Source: Nitrosopumilus sp. UBA526
GTDB taxonomy: Archaea; Thermoproteota; Nitrososphaeria; Nitrososphaerales; Nitrosopumilaceae
Direction: 5' to 3'
Assembly: GCA_002506665.1 (NCBI GenBank)
Contig: DAXZ01000024.1
Coordinates: forward strand, 624 to 50,057
DNA length: 49,434 nucleotides
Shown here one piece after another: positions 1 to 7,695 of this stretch. The translations under genes and the position numbers were made by a program. The notes under the pieces were generated by a model. That model was not told the DNA's origin. It saw nothing but the letters and a program-made list of their open reading frames with translations, and did no database searches. How positions within the stretch are numbered: position 1 is the first letter of the stretch; each line of letters begins with the position of its first letter.

Positions 1-1215
1 GGGGTCGCAGAGATGACAGGGATGGATGTCAATACACTAAGTGAGATCAAAACAGAGTTTCAATACTTTTACCCCGTAGATGCAAGACACTCAGGACGAG
101 ACCTGGTTCCAAACCATCTGACATTTTTTGTGTTAAATCATGTTGCCATATTTCCAGAGAAGGACTGGCCCAAGGAGATTGTAGTAAATGGATCAGTACT
201 CATGAATGGCTCCAAGATGTCAAAGAGTATGGGAAATATTATCCCGTTGCGAAAGGCAATTCAAGACCACGGTGCAGACCCCGTCAGACTAGCGATAATT
301 ATATCAGCAGAGTTACTCCAGGACGCGGACTTTAACATAGAGTCAGTCTCTGGGGTTCAGAGCAGACTCGAGTCTCTATATGAGGAATGCACCAAACTCG
401 AGGCAGGCAAAATTGGGAATCTAGAGGCAGAAGACCGGTGGATATTATCCAAGACTCAGATCATGGTATCCCAGGTATCTGCGGCAGTCAAAAAGATGAG
501 ACTGCGAGAGGCACTACATGGAATTTTGTTTGCATTTGAATCAGAACTGGGCTGGTATCAAAAGAGAGCCAAGGCAAAGAACAGAAGAGACATATCAGCA
601 ATACTACACCAGGTCATGTCCACTCGAATATTGATGCTCTCGCCATTTGCGCCACACATTGCAGAGGAGATGTGGGAGAGACTAGGACATGACGGACTTG
701 TATCAAAGGCAAGATGGCCAGAGTCCTTGGAACAAAATATCGATGCAGCGTCAATCCAGTCAGAGGAACTGCTAAGATCAACGGTAAAAGACATTGCACA
801 CATTCTCAAAGTTGCAAAGATTGCCCCACAGAGAATCATAATGTATACATCAAATGATACAAAGTCAAAGGTCTACTATGCCATATTAGAAAAAGTGATG
901 TCAGGGCAGACCAACATGGGAGTCATTATGAAGGAGTTGATTGCAGACAAGGATACCTCGGATGTCAAAAAGAATCCAGACTTTGTACAGAGAACAATCA
1001 AGGATATTCTCTCAGAGCCCGCAGATATCAAAAAGGCCAGACTAGAGTCAAAAATTGATGAGCAAGACCTGCTTGCAACAGAGTTTCCAGAGCTGGCAAG
1101 TGCAGAGTTTGGCGTAGATATTCAGATACTATCAGAATCAGACCCCGACATATATGATCCCAAAGACAAGGCAAGACATGCAAGGCCATTCAAACCTGCA
1201 ATCTTGGTTGAATAA
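1..1215 (+). CDS. leuS: Leucyl-tRNA synthetase, C-terminal part (5' end outside window)
   Basis: Class I aminoacyl-tRNA synthetase that charges tRNA-Leu in the cytoplasm. The reading frame is open from base 1, so the gene starts upstream and about 404 residues are visible. The second class I signature KMSKS is at visible residues 72-76 (NGSKMSKSMGN), followed by the helical anticodon-binding domain (around 130-230, with the FAPHIAEEMWERLG motif typical of Leu/Ile/Val enzymes) and the archaeal LeuRS C-terminal extension. Fragment length and the motif order fit archaeal LeuRS. The stop lies 229 bases before the next gene. The fragment shows no frame damage. Family is certain; LeuRS rather than IleRS/ValRS is inferred from the overall archaeal LeuRS-like pattern. 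Confidence 0.93.
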   Translation, partial: GVAEMTGMDVNTLSEIKTEFQYFYPVDARHSGRDLVPNHLTFFVLNHVAIFPEKDWPKEIVVNGSVLMNGSKMSKSMGNIIPLRKAIQDHGADPVRLAIIISAELLQDADFNIESVSGVQSRLESLYEECTKLEAGKIGNLEAEDRWILSKTQIMVSQVSAAVKKMRLREALHGILFAFESELGWYQKRAKAKNRRDISAILHQVMSTRILMLSPFAPHIAEEMWERLGHDGLVSKARWPESLEQNIDAASIQSEELLRSTVKDIAHILKVAKIAPQRIIMYTSNDTKSKVYYAILEKVMSGQTNMGVIMKELIADKDTSDVKKNPDFVQRTIKDILSEPADIKKARLESKIDEQDLLATEFPELASAEFGVDIQILSESDPDIYDPKDKARHARPFKPAILVE

Positions 1216-1410
1216 GAGACAGGTCTCAAAGATAACATCACATATGGACAGTAACTTGTCGTGGAGGGAATAGTTATGATTCTACAAGTGACCTTGTCTG
1301 TCTGGGGGAGTATGTGATGTTTATAAAAAAAAATTATTGTACATCTAGTTCTTGGCGCATTTATCAAGCACATTTGAAATCATATTAAATTTAATGGCCA
1401 CAAAGACTTT

Positions 1411-1419
1411 GTATTTATT
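1411..1419 (+). promoter_or_regulatory. TATA box for the flavoprotein gene at 1445
   Basis: The AT-rich block TTTATTAG lies about 26-34 bases before the GTG start at 1445, the spacing expected for an archaeal TATA box of a leaderless transcript. No Shine-Dalgarno is seen before the GTG. Confidence 0.45.
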
Positions 1420-1444
1420 AGGCAGAGACTGATTGTAATATATC

Positions 1445-2458
1445 GTGAAGATTGCAGTAATGGGAATTGGTGTGGCAGGCTCTTACCTCATGGCCAGACT
1501 ACACAACTCAGAGCACACGGTTGTAGGATATGAGAGAATGACCAAAGAGAGACATGACTCTATTTGCGCCTGGGGAACAATAAGACCTCTACTTGAGGAA
1601 TTTTGTAAAAAGACTGGCAGAAATTTTAGTGACTTTATGATACATGATGGAAAAAACATGCATGTAAGGATGAATAATAATGTAAAGTTTGATATCAAAC
1701 TCAAGGGACTGTGTACATATGACAAGCTGGCACTAATCAAGGACTTTGTCAAGGACTCGGAGGTCATCTATGGAAACCCGCCACCGATAGAAAAACTGAA
1801 AGAAGAGTATGACATGATAGTTGACTGTACTGGATTTCACAGAGTATACCTGCCAAAACTAAAAGAGGATTTCTTTCTGCCTACATACGAGTACAAGATA
1901 GAGTACGAGGAGAAGGTTCCATATGATGACTTTTACATCGAACCGTTTCCTGGCATGTCAGGCTACTTTTGGTATTTTCCACTAGGCAAGAGATGGGCAC
2001 ATGTCGGGGCAGGAGACTATAACAAACAGCACATTGTGGCAACTGATAATTTTCTAAAAAAACATGGCGGCAAAGTCATCAAGACCAAGGGACGTCCGAT
2101 AAGACTAGCAACACCTGACAGATGCAAGCCATACTATTCAGGCAAAGTCGTGGGTGTCGGAGAGTCGATTGGAACAGTCTATGCATTGCTAGGGGAGGGA
2201 ATCATTCCGTCAATGCAGTGTGTTGAGATATTTCTAGAGAACATGCATGACTTTGAGGCCTATGAAAAGGCAGTAGAAAAGCACTACAAGATATATGCAA
2301 AGGTGTTTAATTTTGTCAGAGCCAAGATACACAAGGATTTCAGCCTGCTAAAGTCACTGCCGGACTTTGTTGCGATATTTCGTTACATGAAAAAACATGA
2401 GGACAGGTTTGGAATGAAGATAAAGATTGCAGACCTCATCAAGGTGGCAAGAGCCTAG
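1445..2458 (+). CDS. FAD-dependent geranylgeranyl reductase-like oxidoreductase
   Basis: Probable flavoprotein of the geranylgeranyl reductase / lycopene cyclase-like superfamily, which in archaea saturates isoprenoid chains of membrane lipids. The N-terminus has the Rossmann FAD motif GIGVAGS (residues 7-13); a second nucleotide-contact motif is MIVDCTGFHR (about 122-131); the C-terminal FAD-binding segment VVGVGESIGTVYALLGEGI is at about 237-255, characteristic of this superfamily. At 337 residues it is slightly shorter than typical archaeal digeranylgeranylglycerophospholipid reductases (about 390). The GTG start is chosen because the Rossmann strand begins at residue 2. Substrate is unproven. 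Its stop codon overlaps the stop of the convergent gene in the palindrome CTAG. Confidence 0.8.
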   Translation: MKIAVMGIGVAGSYLMARLHNSEHTVVGYERMTKERHDSICAWGTIRPLLEEFCKKTGRNFSDFMIHDGKNMHVRMNNNVKFDIKLKGLCTYDKLALIKDFVKDSEVIYGNPPPIEKLKEEYDMIVDCTGFHRVYLPKLKEDFFLPTYEYKIEYEEKVPYDDFYIEPFPGMSGYFWYFPLGKRWAHVGAGDYNKQHIVATDNFLKKHGGKVIKTKGRPIRLATPDRCKPYYSGKVVGVGESIGTVYALLGEGIIPSMQCVEIFLENMHDFEAYEKAVEKHYKIYAKVFNFVRAKIHKDFSLLKSLPDFVAIFRYMKKHEDRFGMKIKIADLIKVARA

Positions 2459-3159
2459 CCGAGACTTGTTAAACCAAACCCCTCACGGTTTGTCCTGTTT
2501 GATGCCATGTTGTAATCATAGATTATCTTCGAGTACTCTTCAAGCTCGTCTTTCATCGGACTCAGATTCTCTGCAAGATAGAATCCGGGACAGTCACCTG
2601 TAAACTGGTATGTTGCATGAACTCGTGCCCTGCCCTTTTCGTTTTCTAGCCAGCTTGAGAAAGGATAAAGATAACATACTCCTGGTCTGTCAGGATGCAT
2701 GCTGCAACCCCCTTCCTCATCTAAGAATCTGCAAGGAATATGCGTCCCGTCATCTGCACTAGTCTCATCTGCCTTTCGCTTTAAATTGATGCTAGTCATT
2801 GTAGTCATCTGGCCAGACGGGCCGGGTTCCTGATATGTTACTACAAGGGTCTCGTTTTTGACAAAGTCTGAGGTTGTTTTGTACTTTAGTCCCGCCCCAA
2901 TGGTTAGTAGATCATCAGATGTCAGTGGAAGCCTGCCCTGTCTGTTGCAGCAGTTATGACAGTCAGGCCAGTAACATTTCCACAAGATGTATCTCTTTTG
3001 GGAGTTTAGATAGGGGACATGAAAGATGACATCGCTGACCTTTATGGGACGGTCAGAGACATCTGTAATTTTACCCAGCATGAATCTTTTAAGAGTGGGA
3101 TCAATATCCCAGTCTTGCTCCAGCAGGTTCAACGATTCCGCGATTTCGTTTTGAGACAA
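2455..3159 (-). CDS. YkgJ-family cysteine cluster protein
   Basis: A 234-residue protein of the YkgJ (UPF0153) type, predicted to bind zinc or an iron-sulfur cluster. Visible cysteines: CYWPDCHNCC near residue 62 and CRFLDEEGGCSMHPDRPGVC around 143-162, the typical CxxCC ... C...C...RPxxC layout. Function is unknown; homologues are often annotated as Fe-S oxidoreductases without proof. The start is a TTG 26 bases from the divergent gene at 3186, so the two share a very short promoter region. The stop overlaps the convergent flavoprotein stop by 3 bases. Confidence 0.72.
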   Translation of the reverse strand: MSQNEIAESLNLLEQDWDIDPTLKRFMLGKITDVSDRPIKVSDVIFHVPYLNSQKRYILWKCYWPDCHNCCNRQGRLPLTSDDLLTIGAGLKYKTTSDFVKNETLVVTYQEPGPSGQMTTMTSINLKRKADETSADDGTHIPCRFLDEEGGCSMHPDRPGVCYLYPFSSWLENEKGRARVHATYQFTGDCPGFYLAENLSPMKDELEEYSKIIYDYNMASNRTNREGFGLTSLG

Positions 3160-3185
3160 CTATTAAGTTATAACATCTTTTTGAG

Positions 3186-3515
3186 ATGTTATTAATGTTG
3201 AGTGAAAAAGGCAAGTATGCGTCTGCTACAGCGAACAGAAGATTTGTGTGGAATCAGATAGTCTGGCCACTGATTTTGGAGATAAACGATGTTGCGTTCT
3301 CATTAAAACAGTTCCAAGTGAGGCGAGACCAGATATGCAAAGAAAGAGACATGACAGTTACTGTTCCATCAAGAGGACTAGTGTCCCTGGTGCAAAAAGG
3401 AATACTAGTAAAGGAGAACAATGCATACTCGATTCATTTCAGACTGATTCCATACATGAGGCTGAGGGCAGACTGCGACTATGCTACTGCCATTCACGAA
3501 GTTAGAATAAAGTAA
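3186..3515 (+). CDS. Conserved-type hypothetical protein, possible DNA-binding
   Basis: 109-residue basic protein. No family is recognised with confidence. The predicted alternation of helices followed by a short beta pair (SRGLVSLVQKGILVKENNAYSIHFRLIPY) resembles a winged-helix wing region, so a small DNA-binding role is possible. An in-frame ATG at 3195 is an equally good start (106 residues). Divergent from the YkgJ-like gene with only 26 bases between starts. It is followed closely by tRNA-Gln. Confidence 0.55.
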   Translation: MLLMLSEKGKYASATANRRFVWNQIVWPLILEINDVAFSLKQFQVRRDQICKERDMTVTVPSRGLVSLVQKGILVKENNAYSIHFRLIPYMRLRADCDYATAIHEVRIK

Positions 3516-3553
3516 TCACAGTTATATTCCAAAGCATCCAGACTTGGTTTGGT

Positions 3554-3660
3554 AGCCCGATAGTCTAGTTCGGTCAAATAATGTTTTAGATCAAGGATTC
3601 TGCCCTCTGGATCTCAGGAGTGGATAGGCAGAGACGGCAGTTCGAATCTGCCTCGGGCTA
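3554..3660 (+). tRNA. tRNA-Gln (CTG), with two probable introns
   Basis: Acceptor stem AGCCCGA/TCGGGCT with A73, T-arm GGCAG-TTCGAAT-CTGCC, anticodon stem CTGCC (3600-3604)/GGCAG (3627-3631). Anticodon CTG at 3607-3609. The A1-U72 pair is usual for archaeal tRNA-Gln. The gene is 107 bases; removing a 15-base segment at the canonical 37/38 site (3611-3625) and a ~16-base segment in the D-loop (about 3577-3592, bounded by a TCAA duplication) leaves a normal ~76-base tRNA with D-stem G10-U25, U11-A24, C12-G23, U13-G22. The exact D-loop intron borders are inferred. It ends 2 bases before the convergent rps7 stop. Confidence 0.8.
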
Positions 3661-3662
3661 CT

Positions 3663-4262
3663 CTACCTTGATGCTAGTGCGATACGTTCTAGCTCGTTTT
3701 TCTTTTTTACCGAAGGGGCGTTGGGATTATTTGATGCCGCCAGCATGAGTTGTTCTGCCATGTGTTCCTCAATTGGTTTTGGGTTTGAGAATGTCGCCTC
3801 TTTGATTGCATCGGCGATAAACTTTAGAGCCAAGTCCACTCGTCTTATCGGGGCAACATCTACTGATACATGATAAACAGTGCCGCCATATACAATTCTA
3901 GTGGTGTCCTCGTTTGGGGCAGAAAATTCCACGGCCCTGACTAGGACTTCTACTGGATTTTGGCCAGTCTTTAGTGCAATGATATCAAAGGCGGTCTTTA
4001 CAGTGTTGAGTAGTTTGGTCTTTTTGCCTGTCATTCTACCCGTGTTCTTTGCATATTTTTTTCCAAAGTGCATTGTCTTGTTAACAAGTCTCTCAACAAT
4101 GTTGACATCTGCCTTGTTGAATCTCTTTAGTGCGGAACGGCCATATGTGTATGGCAGGATCTGTTTTCTCAAGGAAATTGCAGTCTTTAATCCGGGATCT
4201 TTTACCTCAATGTCAGATAGATCCCACTTTCTAAAGAGCAGTAGGTTTTTGGTCTGTGCCAT
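3663..4262 (-). CDS. rps7: 30S ribosomal protein S7
   Basis: Small-subunit head protein that nucleates 16S rRNA 3'-domain assembly. 199 residues from the ATG at 4262; family-typical features include the YGRSALKRFNKADVNIVERLVNKTMHFGKK segment region early on and a C-terminal RKKNELERIALASR-type tail (SVKKKNELERIALASR). A longer in-frame start at 4292 would overlap rps12, so the ATG preceded by GGAGATAAG is preferred. Last gene of the rpl30e-nusA-rps12-rps7 operon; the gap to rps12 is 1 base. Confidence 0.95.
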   Translation of the reverse strand: MAQTKNLLLFRKWDLSDIEVKDPGLKTAISLRKQILPYTYGRSALKRFNKADVNIVERLVNKTMHFGKKYAKNTGRMTGKKTKLLNTVKTAFDIIALKTGQNPVEVLVRAVEFSAPNEDTTRIVYGGTVYHVSVDVAPIRRVDLALKFIADAIKEATFSNPKPIEEHMAEQLMLAASNNPNAPSVKKKNELERIALASR

Positions 4263-4263
4263 C

Positions 4264-4701
4264 TTATCTCCTTGGTTTCTCCTTTTTGCCAATTACCAGC
4301 TCGTGCAATGAAGTACCGTTTACTTTGAAGACCTTGAATCTGACACCTGGAATATCACCCATTGCGCCTCCCTGTGTGGCACCCATTCCCTGGATATGTA
4401 CCTCGTCGTGCTCGTCAATAAAGTTCATTGCACCGTCCCTTGGCAAAAATGCAGTTACGGTTTTGCCGTTCTTGATTAGCTGAACCCGGACACATTTTCG
4501 GATTGCAGAGTTTGGTTGTTTTGCAGCAATGCCCACTTTTTCCAAGACTATACCACGGGCCTGTGGTGCGCCTCCAAGAGGGTCGGCCTTTTTGTCAATG
4601 CCTAGCTCCCTTCTCTTGTAAGTCGAGATTGCCCATCTCTGTCTCTTTTTTTTGGTTGTAAGAACTCGGCCTGCAAATAATCCAAGGGGTGACTTTCTCA
4701 T
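4264..4701 (-). CDS. rps12: 30S ribosomal protein S12
   Basis: Decoding-centre protein. 145 residues, the usual archaeal length; contains the highly conserved KQPNSAIRKCVRVQLIKNGK block (about 64-83), the basis of accuracy control, and PRDGAMNFIDEHDEV. Starts at ATG 4701, 5 bases after the nusA stop, and stops 1 base before rps7. Start and stop positions are tight with neighbours, so the reading is secure. Confidence 0.96.
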   Translation of the reverse strand: MRKSPLGLFAGRVLTTKKKRQRWAISTYKRRELGIDKKADPLGGAPQARGIVLEKVGIAAKQPNSAIRKCVRVQLIKNGKTVTAFLPRDGAMNFIDEHDEVHIQGMGATQGGAMGDIPGVRFKVFKVNGTSLHELVIGKKEKPRR

Positions 4702-4706
4702 ATATT

Positions 4707-5171
4707 TTACATCTCCAAGGTTGGCCGTTCAGGACTGTTAATCAATACACTCTCAATACCAAAATATCGTTTTGCAAGAAGTCTTGCCTTCTCTGCGTGC
4801 TTTCCTTCCCTTCCAACCACAAATCCCTTGTTTTGTGGATCCACAATAACAATTGCCTGCTTTGAGCCATCAGCCCGCTCGTTTATCTTTACTTCGGAGA
4901 TTAGTTTGGAGTTTAGTAAATTTGTCAAAAATACCACAGGGTCTTCGTTGAACTCTACTAACTCAATGTCTCTTTTTACAATGTTTTGTAATGATTTGAT
5001 GTGGGTGCCTCCCTTGCCGATTGCAAGTCCCATCTTGCCTGTGTTGACTAGAAAGATTACTCTGTTTTGTTTATCATCTTCCACACAGTCGCGTGCAGTG
5101 GCACCCGTAACGTTCTGAAAGAGCGACATCAGTCGCATTTGATCAGTTGTGAGTTTGATTGATTGTGCCAT
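4707..5171 (-). CDS. nusA: Archaeal NusA-like KH-domain transcription factor
   Basis: 154-residue short NusA made only of two KH RNA-binding domains, as in archaea (the bacterial N-terminal RNAP-binding and S1 domains are absent). KH1 core GKMGLAIGKGGTHIKSLQ at about 45-62 and KH2 core NKGFVVGREGKHAEKARLLA at about 113-132 both carry the GxxG loop. Located between rpl30e and rps12, its usual place in archaeal genomes, consistent with a role in transcription of ribosomal operons. Confidence 0.93.
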   Translation of the reverse strand: MAQSIKLTTDQMRLMSLFQNVTGATARDCVEDDKQNRVIFLVNTGKMGLAIGKGGTHIKSLQNIVKRDIELVEFNEDPVVFLTNLLNSKLISEVKINERADGSKQAIVIVDPQNKGFVVGREGKHAEKARLLAKRYFGIESVLINSPERPTLEM

Positions 5172-5225
5172 TAGAATTCCTATTTATCTCCGAAAAAAAA
5201 TGTCTCATTTAAACTTTCATTACAT

Positions 5226-5549
5226 CTAGTCATTTTTTTCCTCAGCCTTTGTATCTTTGATAATTGATTTGATGCTAGCATCAGCGATAGATGTGAATGA
5301 AATTGTCGAGATTCTAAATTGCAAGCCGCACAGTCTTCCTAGTGCAACTGAGGTCCCTTGAAAGTTTACTAGAGGTACGTTGTCTTTTTTTGCATCGGCC
5401 TCGATCTGCTCAATCATTCCTTTTTTTATTGATTGAGACAATACAATCAGCTTGGAGTTTTTCATAGAGTTCAAAACTTGTTTGGTGCCCATAGTCAACT
5501 TGTTCTCTTTACGAGCATCCCTTAGTGATTTTTCAAGTATCTTACTCAT
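5226..5549 (-). CDS. rpl30e: 50S ribosomal protein L30e
   Basis: 107-residue L7Ae/L30e-family protein. Sequence shows the family core GTKQVLNSMKNSKLIVLSQS and the C-terminal LGRLCGLQFRISTISF RNA-contact region. First gene of the downstream half of the RNAP/ribosomal operon. In most archaea rpl30e follows rpoA directly; here the rpoA-lsm block is about 1.9 kb away because of an inserted AT-rich segment. A short C-terminal acidic tail (DTKAEEKND) is present. Confidence 0.93.
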   Translation of the reverse strand: MSKILEKSLRDARKENKLTMGTKQVLNSMKNSKLIVLSQSIKKGMIEQIEADAKKDNVPLVNFQGTSVALGRLCGLQFRISTISFTSIADASIKSIIKDTKAEEKND

Positions 5550-5589
5550 GTTTCCTTAATGACGATCGTCTTACCGGGGCTTTATAGGT

Positions 5590-5829
5590 TTATTGAAAAT
5601 CTGGTTCTAGGTAATCCGGGTGAGGCCTGTTTTCTTTGGTGTAGAGAGGTGAGCTCGTGAAGATGGTTAAATTTGGAATTTGTTTATTGAATAGTGATGA
5701 TTCAACCAAAAACTCTAATGCCTCAATAAACTCTTTATCCGTAATTTTATCTTCTGCCCTGAACCCTGCAACATCCATTGATCTATGATGGAATTGTATT
5801 GATTTGAGGGTTTGCTGTACTGATTCCAA
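5590..5829 (-). CDS. Small hypothetical protein with an ITDKEF-type helical motif
   Basis: 79 residues starting from a TTG; an in-frame stop lies a few codons upstream, so it cannot be longer. The central segment AEDKITDKEFIEALEFLVES resembles the short helical repeat (A-x-G-x-I-x-D-x-E-F...YL) common in ammonia-oxidizing archaeal secreted proteins, but there is no signal peptide. It may be a small cytoplasmic member or a remnant of a longer gene. It lies at the right-operon edge of the inserted AT-rich segment. Confidence 0.45.
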   Translation of the reverse strand: MESVQQTLKSIQFHHRSMDVAGFRAEDKITDKEFIEALEFLVESSLFNKQIPNLTIFTSSPLYTKENRPHPDYLEPDFQ

Positions 5830-5894
5830 TGCTTGAAACCATTACAAAAATTAAAATAATAATTTTCGTGTATTTTATTCCAACATAATCTTTA

Positions 5895-6887
5895 TCAAAT
5901 ATTTCTAATAATTTTTGCAGCTAATTCTTTAAAATCCTTACCACATTTCTTAACACTATTTCTATGTATTCCTATAACATCTTGATTATCTAATTCAAAA
6001 ATGGGCTTTCTTTTTTGTTGTGAAAGTGGTGCCAGACTATGATAACTTTTAAAATCACCTAATTTGTGAGAACCATCATTCAAATCAATTACCATTTTCT
6101 CATCAATATCTTTTAATTTTTTAACAAGATTATTTTCTATCATTTGAGGAACTTTATCAGTCCAATATTTCCATGTTTTTGTTTCTTTGCCACCATAGAT
6201 GTTAAACTGTTGGTTTATGTAGCCTGCAAATACAGGTTTTCCATTTTGTATGTGAAAAGATAAGGTTTTATTTTCTTCTTTGAATCTATTAGAAGCATTA
6301 TTCCAATCATTGATCCATTTTTTGAATGTTATGCCGATATTTTCCAACCCCCTAAAAGAAAATAAATCAGGTACTAACGGAACTAAAAAGTAATCACATG
6401 ATAATAAAACACATCTGTTTAGACTTCCTAGATTTGGACCAATATCCATTAAAACATAATCAATATCATTAGCATTAGATATATCCTCAATAATTCTAAA
6501 AATAGATGATGTTCTTCTAAATCCTATCTCATTCCCTGCAAGTGATTCTACCCATGCAGTAGATAGTAATTCTTCATATTCAGTAAGACGTAAATCACCA
6601 ACAATCAAACGAATAGTACGACCATTTACAATGTATGGTTTTATTTCTTTGATATCACCTGTTCCTTTAATCAATGGTTCTACTGCATGGTATATGCTAT
6701 TTTGAGTATTCCACATTTTATCTATTTCTTCATCATTACAAATGCTAGATGATAAATTACATTGAGGGTCTAAATCTACAAATAGAATTTTCTTACCTAA
6801 ACATTCTAAAGCATAACCTAGATGAAATAGAAAAGTGGTCTTACCAACTCCACCTTTATTATTAAATAAAACAATTTTCTTAACCAT
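5895..6887 (-). CDS. parA: ParA-family (AAA_31/MinD-like) ATPase
   Basis: 330-residue chromosome/plasmid partition-type ATPase. The deviant Walker A motif NNKGGVGKTT is at residues 8-17, Walker A' region FVDLDPQCNLS at 37-47 and a Walker B-like DYVLMDIGPNLGSL at about 141-154. Codon use is clearly more A+T rich than the flanking ribosomal genes, suggesting horizontal acquisition from a plasmid or integrated element. No ParB is adjacent; only a 23-codon remnant and tandem palindromes lie upstream. An AT-rich TATA-like stretch is present about 25 bases before the ATG. Partition is the family role; on a chromosome the actual cargo is unknown. Confidence 0.85.
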   Translation of the reverse strand: MVKKIVLFNNKGGVGKTTFLFHLGYALECLGKKILFVDLDPQCNLSSSICNDEEIDKMWNTQNSIYHAVEPLIKGTGDIKEIKPYIVNGRTIRLIVGDLRLTEYEELLSTAWVESLAGNEIGFRRTSSIFRIIEDISNANDIDYVLMDIGPNLGSLNRCVLLSCDYFLVPLVPDLFSFRGLENIGITFKKWINDWNNASNRFKEENKTLSFHIQNGKPVFAGYINQQFNIYGGKETKTWKYWTDKVPQMIENNLVKKLKDIDEKMVIDLNDGSHKLGDFKSYHSLAPLSQQKRKPIFELDNQDVIGIHRNSVKKCGKDFKELAAKIIRNI

Positions 6888-6950
6888 TTGATAATCACAA
6901 ATAATATGGTAAATTTAATCCTATAGACTCATCCATTCTTAAGCCCCGTC

Positions 6951-7022
6951 TTAATCAATTTTATATTTCAAAACCTCACGCCAAAGTTTATCTTTGCAAT
7001 CTAAAATTAGTTTTTTAGGCAT
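6951..7022 (-). pseudogene. Very short ORF upstream of parA, possible remnant of a ribbon-helix-helix-like gene
   Basis: A 23-codon reading frame, MPKKLILDCKDKLWREVLKY plus KID, ends at a TAA. The sequence looks like the start of a small archaeal ribbon-helix-helix type regulator (beta strand then KDKLWREVLKYKID helix), truncated. A perfect palindrome overlaps its start codon. This is weak, and it may be chance. Confidence 0.25.
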
Positions 7023-7060
7023 AGTTATGATATAACTATACTCATTAATGAATATTAATG
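7021..7060. promoter_or_regulatory. Two tandem palindromes (possible operator or partition site)
   Basis: ATAGTTAT-GAT-ATAACTAT at 7021-7039 (perfect 8-bp arms) and CATTAAT-GAAT-ATTAATG at 7043-7060 (perfect 7-bp arms). They lie 134 bases upstream of parA in a non-coding AT-rich segment. Possible operator for a lost small regulator or a centromere-like site for ParA; not proven. Confidence 0.4.
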
Positions 7061-7237
7061 ACTCGTAATAGAAAAGATAATTGTTTAGGTCGTGCCTATG
7101 TAACGTACCGAAATGATTTTGCCTAGTGTACGTGTTTAGGTCATGATTATATGAAATAAAAAAGGAGATTAGCACGTTGATCTAACCTAGCTGAAACCTA
7201 ACATGACTAGTATTCATTTTTTTTAATAAATCTTTGT

Positions 7238-7309
7238 GGGCGTGTAGCATGACGGTCATGCATCTGTGCTGAAACCCAGGAGATTTGAGTTTGACTCTCA
7301 ACACGTCCA
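7238..7309 (+). pseudogene. Degenerate tRNA-like sequence (Phe GAA-like)
   Basis: Acceptor GGGCGTG/CACGTCC, perfect D-stem GCAT/ATGC with loop GACGGTC, and T-arm TTGAG-TTTGACT-CTCAA are recognisable. The anticodon stem is broken: CTGTG/CCCAG has a T-C mismatch and only a 6-base loop (CTGAAA), position 14 is G and T-loop C56 is T. The GAA in the loop would be Phe. Best read as a tRNA pseudogene or an old attachment site at the edge of the ParA insert. Confidence 0.45.
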
Positions 7310-7461
7310 CAATTAATACGGGATAACGCACAAATAACTAATGCCGGTTTATTTCAGACAATACCTTTTTGGTATGTGTTTGCCCCCTATCTAATTCACA
7401 TATCCTTGACAATTTCATCAATAAGATTGTAAAATATGTGCGAGTTAAACAGATGTCAAAA

Positions 7462-7686
7462 TCATTCTTTAGACATGGTGATTGCTAGAATGTTGTCCCC
7501 ACGTAGCAATATTTTTCCAAGATTCGCGTGTGGCTCGTCTGTCACATCTTTTGCGTCTTCTAGTGTCAGGTTCATGTGGATATCAAAGTCCTTGAGTATC
7601 CCCTGAAGTGTCCTAGTGTTTCGCAGTTGCAACAGAATAATCTTGTCTTTGCGGGTATTCATAAGAGTAAAAATTTCATCGGCCAT
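7462..7686 (-). CDS. Sm-like (LSm) RNA-binding protein
   Basis: 74 residues; Sm fold forming heptameric RNA-binding rings. Sm1 motif spans KDKIILLQLRNTRTLQGILKDFDIHMNLTLEDA and Sm2 motif is GKILLRGDNILAITM, both near-canonical (FDxxMNLxL and xxRGDNI). The ATG at 7686 is chosen over the upstream GTG at 7695 because AGGTG lies at a suitable distance before it and the protein core begins directly. It is last in the rpoH-rpoB-rpoA-lsm transcription unit, 9 bases after rpoA. Confidence 0.93.
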   Translation of the reverse strand: MADEIFTLMNTRKDKIILLQLRNTRTLQGILKDFDIHMNLTLEDAKDVTDEPHANLGKILLRGDNILAITMSKE

Positions 7687-7695
7687 AATCAACAC

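Noticed and set aside
7251..7300. Functional tRNA-His reading of the 7238 sequence (GTG in the arm)
   Set aside because: No stem can be formed that places GTG in a seven-base loop, and the extra 5' G/C73 features do not fit.
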